DNA of 64,000 nt from Janthinobacterium rivuli (lineage in GTDB: Bacteria; Pseudomonadota; Gammaproteobacteria; Burkholderiales; Burkholderiaceae_D), in contig NZ_WFLJ01000003.1 in the NCBI RefSeq assembly GCF_009208735.1, positions 1-64,000 on the forward strand, read 5' to 3'. The notes under the pieces were generated by a model, which saw only the letters and a program-made list of their open reading frames with translations, made no database searches and was not told the DNA's origin. Shown piece after piece: positions 37,497 through 46,896 of this stretch. Every line of letters begins with the position of its first letter. Within the stretch, counting starts at the first letter, position 1. Made by a program: the position numbers and the translations under genes.

Positions 37497-38338
37497 TGCA
37501 CGAGCACCTTCAGCAACGACTGCACTTCATCGTCCGATTCTTCCATGATGCTCGACAGGGTCGCGTCTCCGATCACGCAGTCGATGCTGCCGGCGGCGCG
37601 GGCGGCCCGCACGGCGATGGCGGCCGGGCTTTCGTTGAGGGGGGACGAGACGGGCGCCAGGTCATTCGCCAGCAGCAGGGTGTCGCCCAGCGATTCGGGC
37701 GGGATGGCGCGCAAGCCTTCCCACAGCGCATCGATGGCGCCCATCACCGCTTCCGGCACCTTCAGTTTGGTCAGGACGCCATGACCGATCGCCTGTTCGC
37801 CATGTTCGACCCAGTCCTCCGGTTCACCGTCGAGGATGCCGGGGAATTCGGCCGCGCGCGACAGCAGATAAAAGCCGCCCACTTCATGCATGATGCCGGC
37901 AAACAGGGCCGTGTCGGGGTCGACCCGGGTGACGCGGCGGGCCAGCACCTGCGACAGGGCCGCCACGTGGGCCGTATGCTCCCACAACTGGTTGGCCTTC
38001 GCCTGCAGTACGGGATCGGTGATGGTGCTGCCCAGCTGGCGCACGATCAGCGATGCCACCACCGACTGCAGGGTACGCACGCCAAGCCGTTGCACGGCAT
38101 TGCGCACGCTGGTGATTTCATTGCCGGAGCGGTTGAACGCGGCGGAATTGGCGATGGCCACCGTGCGCGCCGCCAGCAGCGGGTCAGCCTGCACCAGCTT
38201 GGCGGCGGCCTCGATATGGCAGTCGGGATCGGCCAGCGCCTCTTGCAGCTTGAGCGAAGCGTCCACATTGGCAGGAAAGGTCAGCTCGCCACGAGCGGCT
38301 TGTGCGGCGATGCTTTTAAAGGCGTCGAGTCTGTTCAT
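37493..38338 (-). CDS. HDOD domain protein (signalling)
   Basis: 281 residues covering a single HDOD domain. AAAKLVQADPLLAARTVAIANSAAFNRSG near 38-66 is the typical opening helix pair. AVQRLGVRTLQSVVASLIVRQL, HTAHVAALSQVLARR and GIMHEVGGFYLLSRA follow, the last keeping an HE in place of the HD metal pair. HDOD proteins are non-catalytic relatives of HD hydrolases that act in signal transduction, motility and c-di-GMP networks. No GGDEF or EAL partner is attached or adjacent. The start ATG at 38338 is followed by MNRLDAFKSIA. Confidence 0.88.
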   Translation of the reverse strand: MNRLDAFKSIAAQAARGELTFPANVDASLKLQEALADPDCHIEAAAKLVQADPLLAARTVAIANSAAFNRSGNEITSVRNAVQRLGVRTLQSVVASLIVRQLGSTITDPVLQAKANQLWEHTAHVAALSQVLARRVTRVDPDTALFAGIMHEVGGFYLLSRAAEFPGILDGEPEDWVEHGEQAIGHGVLTKLKVPEAVMGAIDALWEGLRAIPPESLGDTLLLANDLAPVSSPLNESPAAIAVRAARAAGSIDCVIGDATLSSIMEESDDEVQSLLKVLVH

Positions 38339-38435
38339 TGAAAAAATTATACTCGCAATATTTCCGTGCGGAACTTTTTAACCGTGATCTTTTCGCAAAC
38401 AGCTTGGCAAAGGGCAAGCAAATGCCCCGGAAACG

Positions 38436-38473
38436 AAAAAAGGCATGCCCTATGCAGGTGGCATGCCTTTTTT
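38436..38473. terminator. Bidirectional hairpin terminator
   Basis: A-run, GGCATGCC, ten-base loop, GGCATGCC, T-run. The stem reads with a U-tract in both directions. It lies 26 bases beyond the stop of the minus-strand 94-residue gene and so ends that unit. Confidence 0.85.
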
Positions 38474-38499
38474 CTAACGACAGCGATCGTTCAGCGTTA

Positions 38500-38784
38500 T
38501 TACAGCGATTCGCTAAATATCGCGTCACAGCCTTCAACGAGCTCATCGCTGTCTTCCAGTTCATCCGTCAAGCCCAGGTCGAACAATTCCTCGACGGCGT
38601 TCATGAAGCTGTTGTGCTTGGTAGCGCCGATCAGGCGGTAGATTTCGCCGTCTTCGTTGCGCACGCCGATGATCAGTTTTTCCTGGCGTACCAGTTCCGG
38701 CGTGCTGGCGTTGAGCAGCAGGTTGCCGATGATGTGTTTATCGAAATGAGCGGGCTTTTTGCCTTCGAGCAGTGAGGTTTTCAA
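38500..38784 (-). CDS. Hypothetical acidic protein, 94 residues
   Basis: Start TTG at 38784 with AAGGAA 6 bases upstream. The sequence (MKTSLLEGKKPAHFDKHIIG..., then LIIGVRNEDGEIYRLIGATKH, and a strongly acidic tail ELFDLGLTDELEDSDELVEG) is soluble and not recognised. No signal peptide or membrane segment. It lies 45 bases downstream of the MarR gene on the same strand and ends before a strong terminator, so it is probably co-transcribed with the regulator. Function unknown. Confidence 0.7.
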   Translation of the reverse strand: MKTSLLEGKKPAHFDKHIIGNLLLNASTPELVRQEKLIIGVRNEDGEIYRLIGATKHNSFMNAVEELFDLGLTDELEDSDELVEGCDAIFSESL

Positions 38785-38829
38785 CTTGGTTTCCTTTGTC
38801 TTGTTTGAATGTCTGTGCTTGGTGAATGG

Positions 38830-39264
38830 TCAGCCGTGGCCGTTGGCGATGGCGTGCTTCAAGCCCGCCAGCGTGGTTTCCAACCGCATGAAATCGTCTT
38901 CGGTATAGCCGTCGAACAGGTGCTGGCCCTGTTTTGTCAGCTTGGGGAACACGTCATGGAACACCTGTTCGCCCGCGCAGCTCAGGCGCACGTAATAGGA
39001 GCGCTTGTCGCGTGGACAACGTTCGCGTATCACCAACCCCTTTTGTTCCAGCCGGTCCACCACGCCCGTCAAGGTACCCTTGGTGATCAGGGTTTTCTGG
39101 CCCAGTTCCTTGTAGGACATGCCGCAGGTGTTGCCGAGCGTGGCAATGATGTCGAATTGCGCATGCGTCAAGCCGTACTGGCGCACGAAGTCGCTAGAAA
39201 ACCGCTCGAAGCCCTGCATGCATTCGGCCAGCAGCCGGATACTTTTTAAATATCGTTCACCCAT
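38830..39264 (-). CDS. MarR family transcriptional regulator
   Basis: 144 residues. Winged helix: LTHAQFDIIATLGNTCGMSYKELGQ, then KTLITKGTLTGVVDRLEQKGLV (recognition helix near 62-80) and RDKRSYYVRLS wing with the DxRxxxLxL-like pattern. MarR dimers repress nearby genes and release on binding small ligands. The ATG at 39264 is chosen; a TATAAT-like box lies just upstream on the minus strand, which argues against longer forms. Divergent from the ArgR-like regulator, with 131 bases between, and upstream of the 94-residue gene. Confidence 0.88.
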   Translation of the reverse strand: MGERYLKSIRLLAECMQGFERFSSDFVRQYGLTHAQFDIIATLGNTCGMSYKELGQKTLITKGTLTGVVDRLEQKGLVIRERCPRDKRSYYVRLSCAGEQVFHDVFPKLTKQGQHLFDGYTEDDFMRLETTLAGLKHAIANGHG

Positions 39265-39395
39265 GGCAGTGATTATATCCTTCCGCTCCGCTTTTTTCCG
39301 CCGCGCCAGGATGCGCCCTTGCATGAGGGGCGCGATGGGGCGGAAGTCCGGTATCATGTGGGCAACTCAGCCCTTGCCTTTGGTCCGCCTCGCCG

Positions 39396-40340
39396 ATGTC
39401 CTTCGCTAATCTTTCCCGTATCGGCCTCGACAAACCGTTGCGTTTGCTGCTGGTCCATGCCGGCGATGCCGAGTCGATCACCTGGGCCGGCCTGGTGCAG
39501 CCGCTGCGCCTGTGCGCGCGGGCGCTGGGGCCCGATGCCCTGCAAATGGACGTGCGCACGCCGGAACAGGTGGCCGCGCAGGGCGGCAACTGGCATATCG
39601 CGCTGCTGGTGGCTGACGAAACGCAGGCGCCGCTGCGCCCCGAGCTGTGCCGGGCCGTGATCGAGCGCTGTCGTTCGGCGCCATTCTGGGGCGGCGTGGG
39701 CGCGGCCGTGCTGTGGCTGGCCGACGCGGGCGTCATGGATGGCGTGCGCATCGCCTTGCCGTGGGCCCTGTACGCCGATGCGGAAGCGAAGGCCGAAAGG
39801 GCCATCCTGACGCCGCACCTGTTCGACATCGACGGCCCGCACATCACCTGCTGCGGCGGCGCGGCCAGCATCGATTTTTCGCTGACCCTGATCGAGACCA
39901 TCTTTGGCGCCGACGTGCAGGCGCTCGTCAAGGAGGCGTTGTGCGTGGACAAGGTGCGCGGCAAGGAAGAGCGCCAGCGCGTGGCCCTGCAGGCGCGCTT
40001 CGGCGTGCTGCAGCCGAAGCTTTCCGAAGCGGTGACCTTGATGGAAGCCAATATCGAGGAGCCGCTGTCGACGGACGACATCGCCAGCCTGGTTGGCCTG
40101 TCGCGGCGCCAGCTGGAGCGGCTGTTCAAGCAATACCTGGGCAGCCTGCCGTCGCGCTACTACCTGGAACTGCGCCTGCAGCGCTCACGGCAACTATTGC
40201 TTGATACACATTATTCCATCGTGCAAGTGGGCCTGATGTGCGGCTTTTCCTCCGGCTCGCACTTTTCCACGGCGTTTGGCACCCTGTTTGGCAATACGCC
40301 GCGCGAAGAGCGGCAGCGCAAGCTGATGCCCCCAGCTTGA
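39396..40340 (+). CDS. argR: ArgR-like AraC family regulator of arginine catabolism
   Basis: 314 residues. The N-terminal DJ-1/PfpI (class I GATase-like) domain of the GlxA group has HITCCGGAASIDFSLTLIE near 148-166. The C-terminal double helix-turn-helix has TDDIASLVGLSRRQLERLFKQ near 230-250 and IVQVGLMCGFSSGSHFSTAF near 280. The architecture matches Pseudomonas ArgR, the arginine-responsive activator of the aru (ast) operon and of gdhB. It sits directly upstream of the ast operon in the same direction, 140 bases from astC. ArgR-like half-sites lie in that gap. Unrelated to the E. coli ArgR repressor despite the name. Confidence 0.85.
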   Translation: MSFANLSRIGLDKPLRLLLVHAGDAESITWAGLVQPLRLCARALGPDALQMDVRTPEQVAAQGGNWHIALLVADETQAPLRPELCRAVIERCRSAPFWGGVGAAVLWLADAGVMDGVRIALPWALYADAEAKAERAILTPHLFDIDGPHITCCGGAASIDFSLTLIETIFGADVQALVKEALCVDKVRGKEERQRVALQARFGVLQPKLSEAVTLMEANIEEPLSTDDIASLVGLSRRQLERLFKQYLGSLPSRYYLELRLQRSRQLLLDTHYSIVQVGLMCGFSSGSHFSTAFGTLFGNTPREERQRKLMPPA

Positions 40341-40356
40341 TCAAGGCAAGTCCGGC

Positions 40357-40394
40357 TGTGATGAATTGTGAAAATCCTTGTCGCAGATTCAAAA
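40357..40394 (+). promoter_or_regulatory. Candidate ArgR operator: two direct half-sites
   Basis: TGTCGC-N8-AA at 40379-40394 fits the half-site described for P. aeruginosa ArgR (TGTCGC, eight bases, AA). A weaker direct copy TGTGAT-N8-AA lies at 40357-40372, 22 bases upstream. The proximal half-site reaches the -35 position of the promoter at 40416, as expected for an AraC-type activator. Confidence 0.6.
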
Positions 40395-40415
40395 GAGTTT
40401 TAGCATCCCGCTTTT

Positions 40416-40421
40416 TATAAT
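40416..40421 (+). promoter_or_regulatory. -10 box of the ast operon promoter
   Basis: A consensus TATAAT with no recognisable -35 hexamer at the correct spacing (40393-40398 reads AAGAGT), consistent with activator dependence. A transcription start near 40427 would leave a ~54-base leader before astC. Confidence 0.55.
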
Positions 40422-40480
40422 GCAGTACACACGTAGCTGTCGTAGCTGCGGAGTACCTAACATATTGATGGGGAAATGCT

Positions 40481-41722
40481 ATGAATGCCAAGCTTGATTC
40501 GACCGTAACGGCTCGTCCAGTCACCCGGGAAACCTTTGACCAGGTCCTCGTTCCTACCTACGCCCCTGCAGCCATGGTGCCCGTGCGCGGTTCCGGACTG
40601 GATCTGTGGGACCAAGCAGGCAAGCATTACCTCGATTTCACCTCCGGCATCGCCGTCAACAGCCTGGGCCACTGCCATCCGGTGCTGGTCGACGTGTTGA
40701 CCAAGCAAATCAATAATTTGTGGCATTTGGGCAACGGCTACACCAACGAGCCTGTCCTGCGCCTGGCGCTGGCCCTGACGGAAGCGACCTTCGCCGACCG
40801 CGCCTTCTTCTGCAACTCGGGCGCGGAAGCCAACGAAGCGGCCCTGAAACTGGCGCGCAAGTATGCGCACACCAAGTTCGGCGCGCACAAGTCGCGCATC
40901 ATCTCGTGCTTCAGCTCCTTCCACGGCCGCACCCTGTTTACGGTGTCCGTCGGCGGCCAGTCCAAGTACACGGAAGGCTTCGAGCCGCTGCCGCCGTCGA
41001 TCGACCACATCGCCTACAACGACATCGAAGCGGCGCGCGCCGCCATCGGCGATGACGTGTGCGCCGTGATCGTCGAGCCGGTACAAGGCGAAGGCGGCGT
41101 GGTGCCGGGCAATCCGGAATTCCTCAAGGAGCTGCGCGCCCTGTGCGACAAGACGGGCGCCCTGCTGATTTTCGACGAAGTCCAGAGCGGCATGGGCCGC
41201 ACTGGCGCGTTGTTCGCCTACATGGGCTATGGCGTCACGCCGGACATCCTGACGGCCGCCAAGGCGCTGGGCAATGGCTACCCGATCGGCGCCATGCTGA
41301 CCACCAATGAACTGGCGCAAACCCTGGCCGTCGGCACCCACGGCACCACCTACGGCGGCAACCCGCTGGCCGCCACCGTGGCCCTGAGCGTGCTGGAAAC
41401 GATCAACACGCCGGCCTTCCTGGCGCGCGTGAAAGAAGCGAGCGTCAACACCATCGCCATGCTGCAAGGCTTGATCACGGATTACCCGCAAGTGTTCTCC
41501 ATCGTGCGCGGCAGCGGTTTGCTGCTGGGCCTGGTCGTCAGCGAGGCCTACAAGGGCCGCGCGAAGGACATCCAGAAAGCGGCCGAAGCGCAAGGCTTGA
41601 TGGTGCTGATCGCCGGCATGGACGTGGTGCGCCTGGCGCCGGCCCTGATCGTCTCGGACGAACAGATTGCCGAAGCGGGCCGTCTGCTGCGCGCCGCCAT
41701 CGACGGCATGCTGAAAGCCTGA
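40481..41722 (+). CDS. astC: Succinylornithine/acetylornithine transaminase
   Basis: 413 residues, class III aminotransferase. [17 protein letters not shown] near 48, [20 protein letters not shown] near 108, the Asp of [14 protein letters not shown] near 228 and the PLP Lys in [16 protein letters not shown] near 261 are visible. In the arginine succinyltransferase pathway it moves the delta-amino group of N2-succinylornithine to 2-oxoglutarate, giving succinylglutamate semialdehyde and glutamate. The same fold serves ArgD, but position ahead of astA/D/B/E fixes the catabolic role. First gene after the ArgR-like sites. Confidence 0.94.
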   Translation: MNAKLDSTVTARPVTRETFDQVLVPTYAPAAMVPVRGSGLDLWDQAGKHYLDFTSGIAVNSLGHCHPVLVDVLTKQINNLWHLGNGYTNEPVLRLALALTEATFADRAFFCNSGAEANEAALKLARKYAHTKFGAHKSRIISCFSSFHGRTLFTVSVGGQSKYTEGFEPLPPSIDHIAYNDIEAARAAIGDDVCAVIVEPVQGEGGVVPGNPEFLKELRALCDKTGALLIFDEVQSGMGRTGALFAYMGYGVTPDILTAAKALGNGYPIGAMLTTNELAQTLAVGTHGTTYGGNPLAATVALSVLETINTPAFLARVKEASVNTIAMLQGLITDYPQVFSIVRGSGLLLGLVVSEAYKGRAKDIQKAAEAQGLMVLIAGMDVVRLAPALIVSDEQIAEAGRLLRAAIDGMLKA

Positions 41723-41748
41723 GGCTAGCCTCGCTCCCTGTTTGATCA

Positions 41749-41775
41749 CCGGCCCGCCGCTTTGCTGCGGGCCGG
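41749..41775 (+). other. Intercistronic GC hairpin between astC and aruF
   Basis: CCGGCCCGC - nine-base loop - GCGGGCCGG, a 9-bp stem in the 94-base gap. Only a few scattered T follow. It may cause partial termination or stabilise the astC message. Confidence 0.6.
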
Positions 41776-41816
41776 CTTGGTTCTACCCCAGCATTGTCAG
41801 CATTGAAGGAGTACCC

Positions 41817-42848
41817 ATGTATGTTGTCCGTCCGGTAGAAATTGCGGATATTGCAGCCCTCGAAGCGTTGGCCGCGGTAACCATGCCGGGTGTCCATACC
41901 CTGCCGAGGACGCGCGAGAAAATCGCCGCCTCCGTCGAGCGCTCCATCGCCTCGTTTGCCGCCCATGTCGACATCCCCAGCGAAGAGTCGTATCTCTTCG
42001 TGCTTGAATCCCTGCTCGACAAGAGCATTGCCGGTACGGCCGCCATCTTCGCCTCGGCCGGCTCGAACGGCACCTATTTTTCCTTTCGCAACGACGTCAT
42101 CCAGCAAGTCTCGCGTGACCTGAACATCAGCCACAGCGTGCATGCGCTGACCCTGTGTTCGGAACTGACGGCGTATTCGCAGCTGTCCGGCTTCTATGTG
42201 CGCAACATGGAGCAGGCGGGCCTGGAAGCGGCCCTGCTGTCGCGCGCGCGGCTGCTGTTCGCCGTGCTGGCGCCGCACCGTTTCGGCGACCGTTTCTTCG
42301 TGCCGCTGGCCGGCATCACGGACGCCGACGGCCAGTCGCCATTCTGGGATGCGCTGGGCCGCAAGTTCTTCCAGATGGATTTCCTCGATGCCGAAAAAGT
42401 CATCGGCGGCGCCCGCAACCGCACCCTGATCGTCGAGCTGATGCCGCACTATCCCGTGTACGTGCCGCTGCTGCCCGGCGACGCGCAGGCGGCCATGGGC
42501 CAGATCCACCCGAGCGGCGAACTGGCGTTCAATTTGCTGACGGAAGAAGGCTTTGAAGCCGACGATTACATCGACATCTTCGATGGCGGCCCCATTTTGC
42601 AGGCGCACAAGCATGCCCTGCGCTCGTTTACGGGCTCGCTCACGCGCCGCGTCGTCGCCGGCGTCACGCCCAGCCGCACGGGCCTGAAAGTGCATTACGC
42701 GGTCGCTTCTGGCGCGGAGCGCAACTTCCGCGCCGTCACCTTCACCTGCGATGCGCTCGAAGCGCAGGACACCGTCGGCTTGCCGCCCGAGCTGCTCGAA
42801 GCGCTGGCCGTGGCCGAAGGCGACAGCGTCATCTGCGTGCGCATCTAA
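41817..42848 (+). CDS. aruF: Arginine N-succinyltransferase, alpha subunit (AruF type)
   Basis: 343 residues. MYVVRPVEIADIAALEALAA opens a GNAT-fold AstA family protein. LFVLESLLDKSIAGTAAIFAS and LCSELTAYSQLSGFYV are family blocks. Together with the next gene it makes the heteromeric succinyltransferase of pseudomonads and Burkholderiales, which converts succinyl-CoA and arginine (or ornithine) to N2-succinylarginine. Single-chain AstA occurs in enterics. The ATG at 41817 has GAAGGA 6 bases upstream. Confidence 0.93.
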   Translation: MYVVRPVEIADIAALEALAAVTMPGVHTLPRTREKIAASVERSIASFAAHVDIPSEESYLFVLESLLDKSIAGTAAIFASAGSNGTYFSFRNDVIQQVSRDLNISHSVHALTLCSELTAYSQLSGFYVRNMEQAGLEAALLSRARLLFAVLAPHRFGDRFFVPLAGITDADGQSPFWDALGRKFFQMDFLDAEKVIGGARNRTLIVELMPHYPVYVPLLPGDAQAAMGQIHPSGELAFNLLTEEGFEADDYIDIFDGGPILQAHKHALRSFTGSLTRRVVAGVTPSRTGLKVHYAVASGAERNFRAVTFTCDALEAQDTVGLPPELLEALAVAEGDSVICVRI

Positions 42849-42861
42849 CCGAGAGAACATT

Positions 42862-43914
42862 ATGCTAGTAGTACGCGCCATCAACGCTTCTGACCTGGAC
42901 GCCCTGTACGGCTTGGCCAGCCAGGTCGGCACCGGCATGACCACCCTCAAGCCGGACATGAAAATGCTGGGCGACCGCCTGGCCATCGCCTGCGCTTCGT
43001 TCGCCGAAACCATCCCGCCCGAAAAGCGCGACTACATGTTCGTCATGGAGGATACCGACACGGGCCGCCTGGCCGGCGTGTGCGCCATCAAGGGCGCCGT
43101 GGGCCTGGAAGAGCCGTTCTATAACTACCGCATCGGCACCCTGGTCCATTCGAGCCGGGAGCTCGACGTGTTTACGCGCATGGAAACCTTGTACCTGTCG
43201 AACGACCTGACGGGCAGCACGGAACTGTGCTCGCTGTTTTTGCACCCCGACTACCGCAGCGGCAACAACGGCAAGCTGCTGTCGAAAAGCCGCTTCCTGT
43301 TCATCGCCCAGTTCCCGCACCTGTTTACGGAAAAGCTGATCGCCGAAATGCGCGGCTACCAGGCGCCGGACGGCAGCTCGCCGTTCTATGAAGGCCTGGG
43401 CCGGCACTTCTTCAAAATGGATTTCCACCACGTCGACGACTTGACGAGCCTGGGCAAGAAATCCTTCATCGCCGAACTGATGCCGCGCCAGCCCATGTAC
43501 GTGGCCTACCTGCCCGACGAAGCGCAGGAAGTCATCGGCAAGGTGCATCTGAGCACGGCGCCCGCGCGCCGCCTGCTGGAACAGGAAGGCTTGCACTTCG
43601 AAGGCTATGTCGACATTTTCGACGCCGGTCCCGTGCTGCAGGCGCGCGTGTCCGAGTTGCGCGCCATGCGCGACAGCATGCCGGCCGTGCTCGACGCCGA
43701 CGCTGCGCCTGAAGTGGGCGGCGACGCCGTCCAGGCCGAGCCTTACCTGGTGTCGAACACCGACCTGAAAGATTTCCGCATGATCGTCACCAGCGCCAAT
43801 CCGCACGGCGGCAAGATCGCGCTCGACGACGCTGAACTGCATCTGCTGCGCTGCCATCACGGCGATACCGTGCGCACCTTGTCACTCAACCCGAGGAAGC
43901 ATCCCCATGTCTAA
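42862..43914 (+). CDS. aruG: Arginine N-succinyltransferase, beta subunit (AruG type)
   Basis: 350 residues, paralogous to the preceding gene (MLVVRAINASDLDALYGLA at the start; GRLAGVCAIKGAVGLEEPFYNYRIG; ELCSLFLHPDYRSGNNGKLLSKSRFLF in parts). Enteric AstA resembles this subunit more closely, so it probably carries the active site. The ATG at 42862 lies 13 bases after aruF. The 3' end overlaps the astD start by eight bases, giving translational coupling. Confidence 0.93.
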   Translation: MLVVRAINASDLDALYGLASQVGTGMTTLKPDMKMLGDRLAIACASFAETIPPEKRDYMFVMEDTDTGRLAGVCAIKGAVGLEEPFYNYRIGTLVHSSRELDVFTRMETLYLSNDLTGSTELCSLFLHPDYRSGNNGKLLSKSRFLFIAQFPHLFTEKLIAEMRGYQAPDGSSPFYEGLGRHFFKMDFHHVDDLTSLGKKSFIAELMPRQPMYVAYLPDEAQEVIGKVHLSTAPARRLLEQEGLHFEGYVDIFDAGPVLQARVSELRAMRDSMPAVLDADAAPEVGGDAVQAEPYLVSNTDLKDFRMIVTSANPHGGKIALDDAELHLLRCHHGDTVRTLSLNPRKHPHV

Positions 43915-45397
43915 CGTATTTCATTCGTCTACCGCAGCATCGAACTTCATCAACGGCGCCTGGCTGCCGGGTACGGGCCGCGAACTGGTCACCATCGACC
44001 CGTCGAACGGCAAGCAGACCTGGGCCAGCCTGGAAGCGACGGAACGCGAAGTCGAACAGGCTTGCCAGTCCGCCCGCGCCGCCTTCGAAAGCTGGGCCGA
44101 GACGCCCGTCGAGGAACGCATCGCCATCTGCGTGCGCTTTCGCGAACTGCTGAAGGAACATGCGGAAGCGCTGGCGCTCCTGATCTCGGAAGAAGTGGGC
44201 AAACCGCTGTGGGAGTCGCGCACGGAAGTGGCCACCATGGCCAACAAGATCGATATCTCGGTGCAGTCCTACCACGCGCGCACGGGCATTACGCAAAGCA
44301 AGATCGCCGACGGCGACGCCGTGCTGCGCCACCGCCCGCATGGCGTGTTCGGCGTCTTCGGCCCCTACAATTTCCCTGGCCACCTGCCGAATGGCCACAT
44401 CGTGCCCGCCCTGATCGCCGGTAACACCATCGTCTTCAAGCCCAGCGAATATGCGCCGCGCACGGCCGTCAAAACCGTGCAGCTGTGGCAGCAGGCGGGC
44501 TTGCCGAATGGCGTCGTCAACCTCGTCAACGGCGGGCGCGACACGGGCGTGGCGCTGGGCGCCAATCCGCACCTCGATGGCGTGCTGTTTACGGGTTCCT
44601 GCCAGACGGGCATCAGCCTGCACCGCCAGTTCGGCGGCCAGCCGGGCAAGATGCTGGCGCTGGAAATGGGCGGCAACAACGCCCTCGTCGTGTGGGATGT
44701 GAAGGACGTGGACGCGGCCGTGCACCACGCGATCTTCTCCGCCTTTGTCTCGGCCGGCCAGCGCTGCACCTGCGCGCGCCGCCTGGTGGTGCAAGACAAC
44801 GCCTTTGGTGCCGCGTTTGTGGCGCGCCTGGTGGAAGTGGCCGCGAAACTGGGCATCGGCGCTTCCGATGCCCAGCCGCAGCCATTCATGGGGCCAGTCG
44901 TGTCGAGCGCCGTGGCCGCGCGCCTGGTGCAGGCGCAGGCGGACATGGTCGCCAAGGGCGGTACGACCCTGCTGCAGATGCGCCAGTTGAATCCCGAGGC
45001 GGGCTTTGTCACGGCCGGCATCGTCGACGTCACCGATGCCGCCGGCATCCCCGATGAAGAATGGTTCGGCCCCCTGCTGCAGGTGATCCGCGTGGCCGAT
45101 TTCAATGCGGCCCTGAAGGTCGCCAACGCCACGGAATTCGGCCTGGCCGCCGCGCTCCTGTCCGACGATCCGGCCCTGTGGCAAACCTTCCAGGCACGCG
45201 CGCGCGCCGGCATCATCAATTGGAACCGTCCGACCACGGGCGCGGCCAGCACGGCGCCGTTCGGCGGCATCGGTAAGTCGGGCAACCACCGTCCAAGCGC
45301 CTATTACGCGGCCGACTACTGCGCCTACCCGGTCGCCTCGATCGAGAACAGCGTATTGGAACTGCCGGCCAAGCTGTCGCCCGGCCTGAATTTTTAA
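43907..45397 (+). CDS. astD: N-succinylglutamate 5-semialdehyde dehydrogenase
   Basis: 496 residues of the aldehyde dehydrogenase superfamily. FINGAWLPGTGRE at the start, FGPYNFPGHLPNGHIVPAL near 150, catalytic Glu in LALEMGGNNALVV near 253 and catalytic Cys in SAGQRCTCARRLVV near 286. It oxidises succinylglutamate semialdehyde to succinylglutamate with NAD+. Overlaps aruG by eight bases and is followed by astB 9 bases later. Confidence 0.95.
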   Translation: MSNVFHSSTAASNFINGAWLPGTGRELVTIDPSNGKQTWASLEATEREVEQACQSARAAFESWAETPVEERIAICVRFRELLKEHAEALALLISEEVGKPLWESRTEVATMANKIDISVQSYHARTGITQSKIADGDAVLRHRPHGVFGVFGPYNFPGHLPNGHIVPALIAGNTIVFKPSEYAPRTAVKTVQLWQQAGLPNGVVNLVNGGRDTGVALGANPHLDGVLFTGSCQTGISLHRQFGGQPGKMLALEMGGNNALVVWDVKDVDAAVHHAIFSAFVSAGQRCTCARRLVVQDNAFGAAFVARLVEVAAKLGIGASDAQPQPFMGPVVSSAVAARLVQAQADMVAKGGTTLLQMRQLNPEAGFVTAGIVDVTDAAGIPDEEWFGPLLQVIRVADFNAALKVANATEFGLAAALLSDDPALWQTFQARARAGIINWNRPTTGAASTAPFGGIGKSGNHRPSAYYAADYCAYPVASIENSVLELPAKLSPGLNF

Positions 45398-45406
45398 GGA
45401 AATCCC

Positions 45407-46747
45407 ATGCACAGCACGCGCGAATACAATTTTGACGGCCTGGTCGGCCCATCGCATAACTATGCCGGACTGTCGTTCGGCAACGTGGCCTCGTTCAGCA
45501 ATGTGAAAAGCGCCTCGAATCCGAAGCAGGCCGCCTTGCAGGGCCTGGCCAAGATGCGCGCGCTGGCCGCGCGCGGCTTTGCGCAAGCCTTGCTGCCGCC
45601 GCAGGACCGGCCGAATTTCCGCCTGCTCCGCTCCATCGGTTTCACGGGTACGGACGCCGAAGTGCTGGCGCGCGCCTACAAGGAGTCGCCCGTCATCCTG
45701 GCCTGCGCCTATTCCGCCTCGCCCATGTGGACGGCGAATGCCGCCACGGTCAGCCCGTCGGCCGATACGCAGGACGGCCGCGTGCATTTCACGGCCGCCA
45801 ACCTGAATAACAAGCTGCACCGCGCCTTCGAGCACGCGCAGTCGGCGCGCAGCTTGCGCGCCATTTTCAGCGACGACCAGCACTTCGCCGTGCATGACGC
45901 GCTGCCGTCGACGCCCGCCTTTGGCGACGAGGGCGCGGCCAACCATACGCGATTGGGCGCGCACCACGGCGCGCCATCGGTCGAGATGTTCGTGTATGGT
46001 CGGGTGGAGTTCGATCCATCGGCGCCGTCGCCGAAGCGCTATCCCGCGCGCCAGACCCTGGAGGCGTCGCAAGCTGTGGCGCGCCTGCATGGCCTCGATG
46101 CGAAACGCACCGTGTACGTGCAGCAGAATCCGGACGTGATCGACCAGGGCGTGTTCCATAACGACGTCATCGCCGTCGGCAATGGCAATGTGCTGTTCTA
46201 TCACGAGCAGGCGTTTGCCGATGAAGAGGAAAGCCTGTCGCAGTTGCGCCGCGCCGTCGCCGCCACGGGCGCGCAACTGGACGCGCTGCGCGTGGACACG
46301 GGCCAGGTGCCGATCCAGGATGCGGTGACCAGCTATCTGTTCAACAGCCAGCTGCTGACGAAAGAGGGCGGCAAGATGGCGCTGGTGATCCCGCAGGAAT
46401 GCCAGGAAAACCGCGCCGTGTCGCGCTACCTGGAAGGCCTGGTGGCGGGCGGTGGCCCCATCGATGAACTGATTCATTTCGACCTGCGTCAGAGCATGCG
46501 CAACGGCGGCGGGCCAGCCTGCCTGCGTTTGCGCGTGGCGCTGACGCAAACCGAAGCGCGCGCCATGCACCAGAGCGTGATCATGACGGAAACGCTGTAC
46601 CATCGGCTGGTGCAGTGGGTGGAAAAACACTACCGCGACCATCTGGAGCCGGGCGATCTGGCCGATCCGCAACTGGCGCTGGAAGTGCATGCGGCGCTTG
46701 AAGAATTGACGATCATCCTCAACTTACCAGGATTGTACGACTTGTAG
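45407..46747 (+). CDS. astB: N-succinylarginine dihydrolase
   Basis: 446 residues. The opening [21 protein letters not shown] is a diagnostic AstB segment. [20 protein letters not shown] and [10 protein letters not shown] follow, and the catalytic Cys is in [14 protein letters not shown] near 372. It hydrolyses N2-succinylarginine to succinylornithine, two ammonia and CO2. After it, 149 bases separate the gene from gdhB. That gap holds a small GACGGG/CCCGTC hairpin (46803-46819) and a TTGACA at ~46823, so gdhB may have an additional promoter. Confidence 0.95.
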   Translation: MHSTREYNFDGLVGPSHNYAGLSFGNVASFSNVKSASNPKQAALQGLAKMRALAARGFAQALLPPQDRPNFRLLRSIGFTGTDAEVLARAYKESPVILACAYSASPMWTANAATVSPSADTQDGRVHFTAANLNNKLHRAFEHAQSARSLRAIFSDDQHFAVHDALPSTPAFGDEGAANHTRLGAHHGAPSVEMFVYGRVEFDPSAPSPKRYPARQTLEASQAVARLHGLDAKRTVYVQQNPDVIDQGVFHNDVIAVGNGNVLFYHEQAFADEEESLSQLRRAVAATGAQLDALRVDTGQVPIQDAVTSYLFNSQLLTKEGGKMALVIPQECQENRAVSRYLEGLVAGGGPIDELIHFDLRQSMRNGGGPACLRLRVALTQTEARAMHQSVIMTETLYHRLVQWVEKHYRDHLEPGDLADPQLALEVHAALEELTIILNLPGLYDL

Positions 46748-46896
46748 GCGATAGAAAATACACAGAAAAAATCCGAGACAGACTATCCGCAACACAGAAT
46801 TGGACGGGCGACCCCCGTCTCTTGACACCGCTGCCGCCCAGCCACAAGCCCGAACGACAGCGTTGGACATTCACATTACCGTAATGGAGATGCAAG

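Noticed and set aside
46803-46828. Terminator between astB and gdhB
   Set aside because: The GACGGG/CCCGTC stem is only six pairs and is not followed by a T-run, so it is unlikely to separate the two genes completely.
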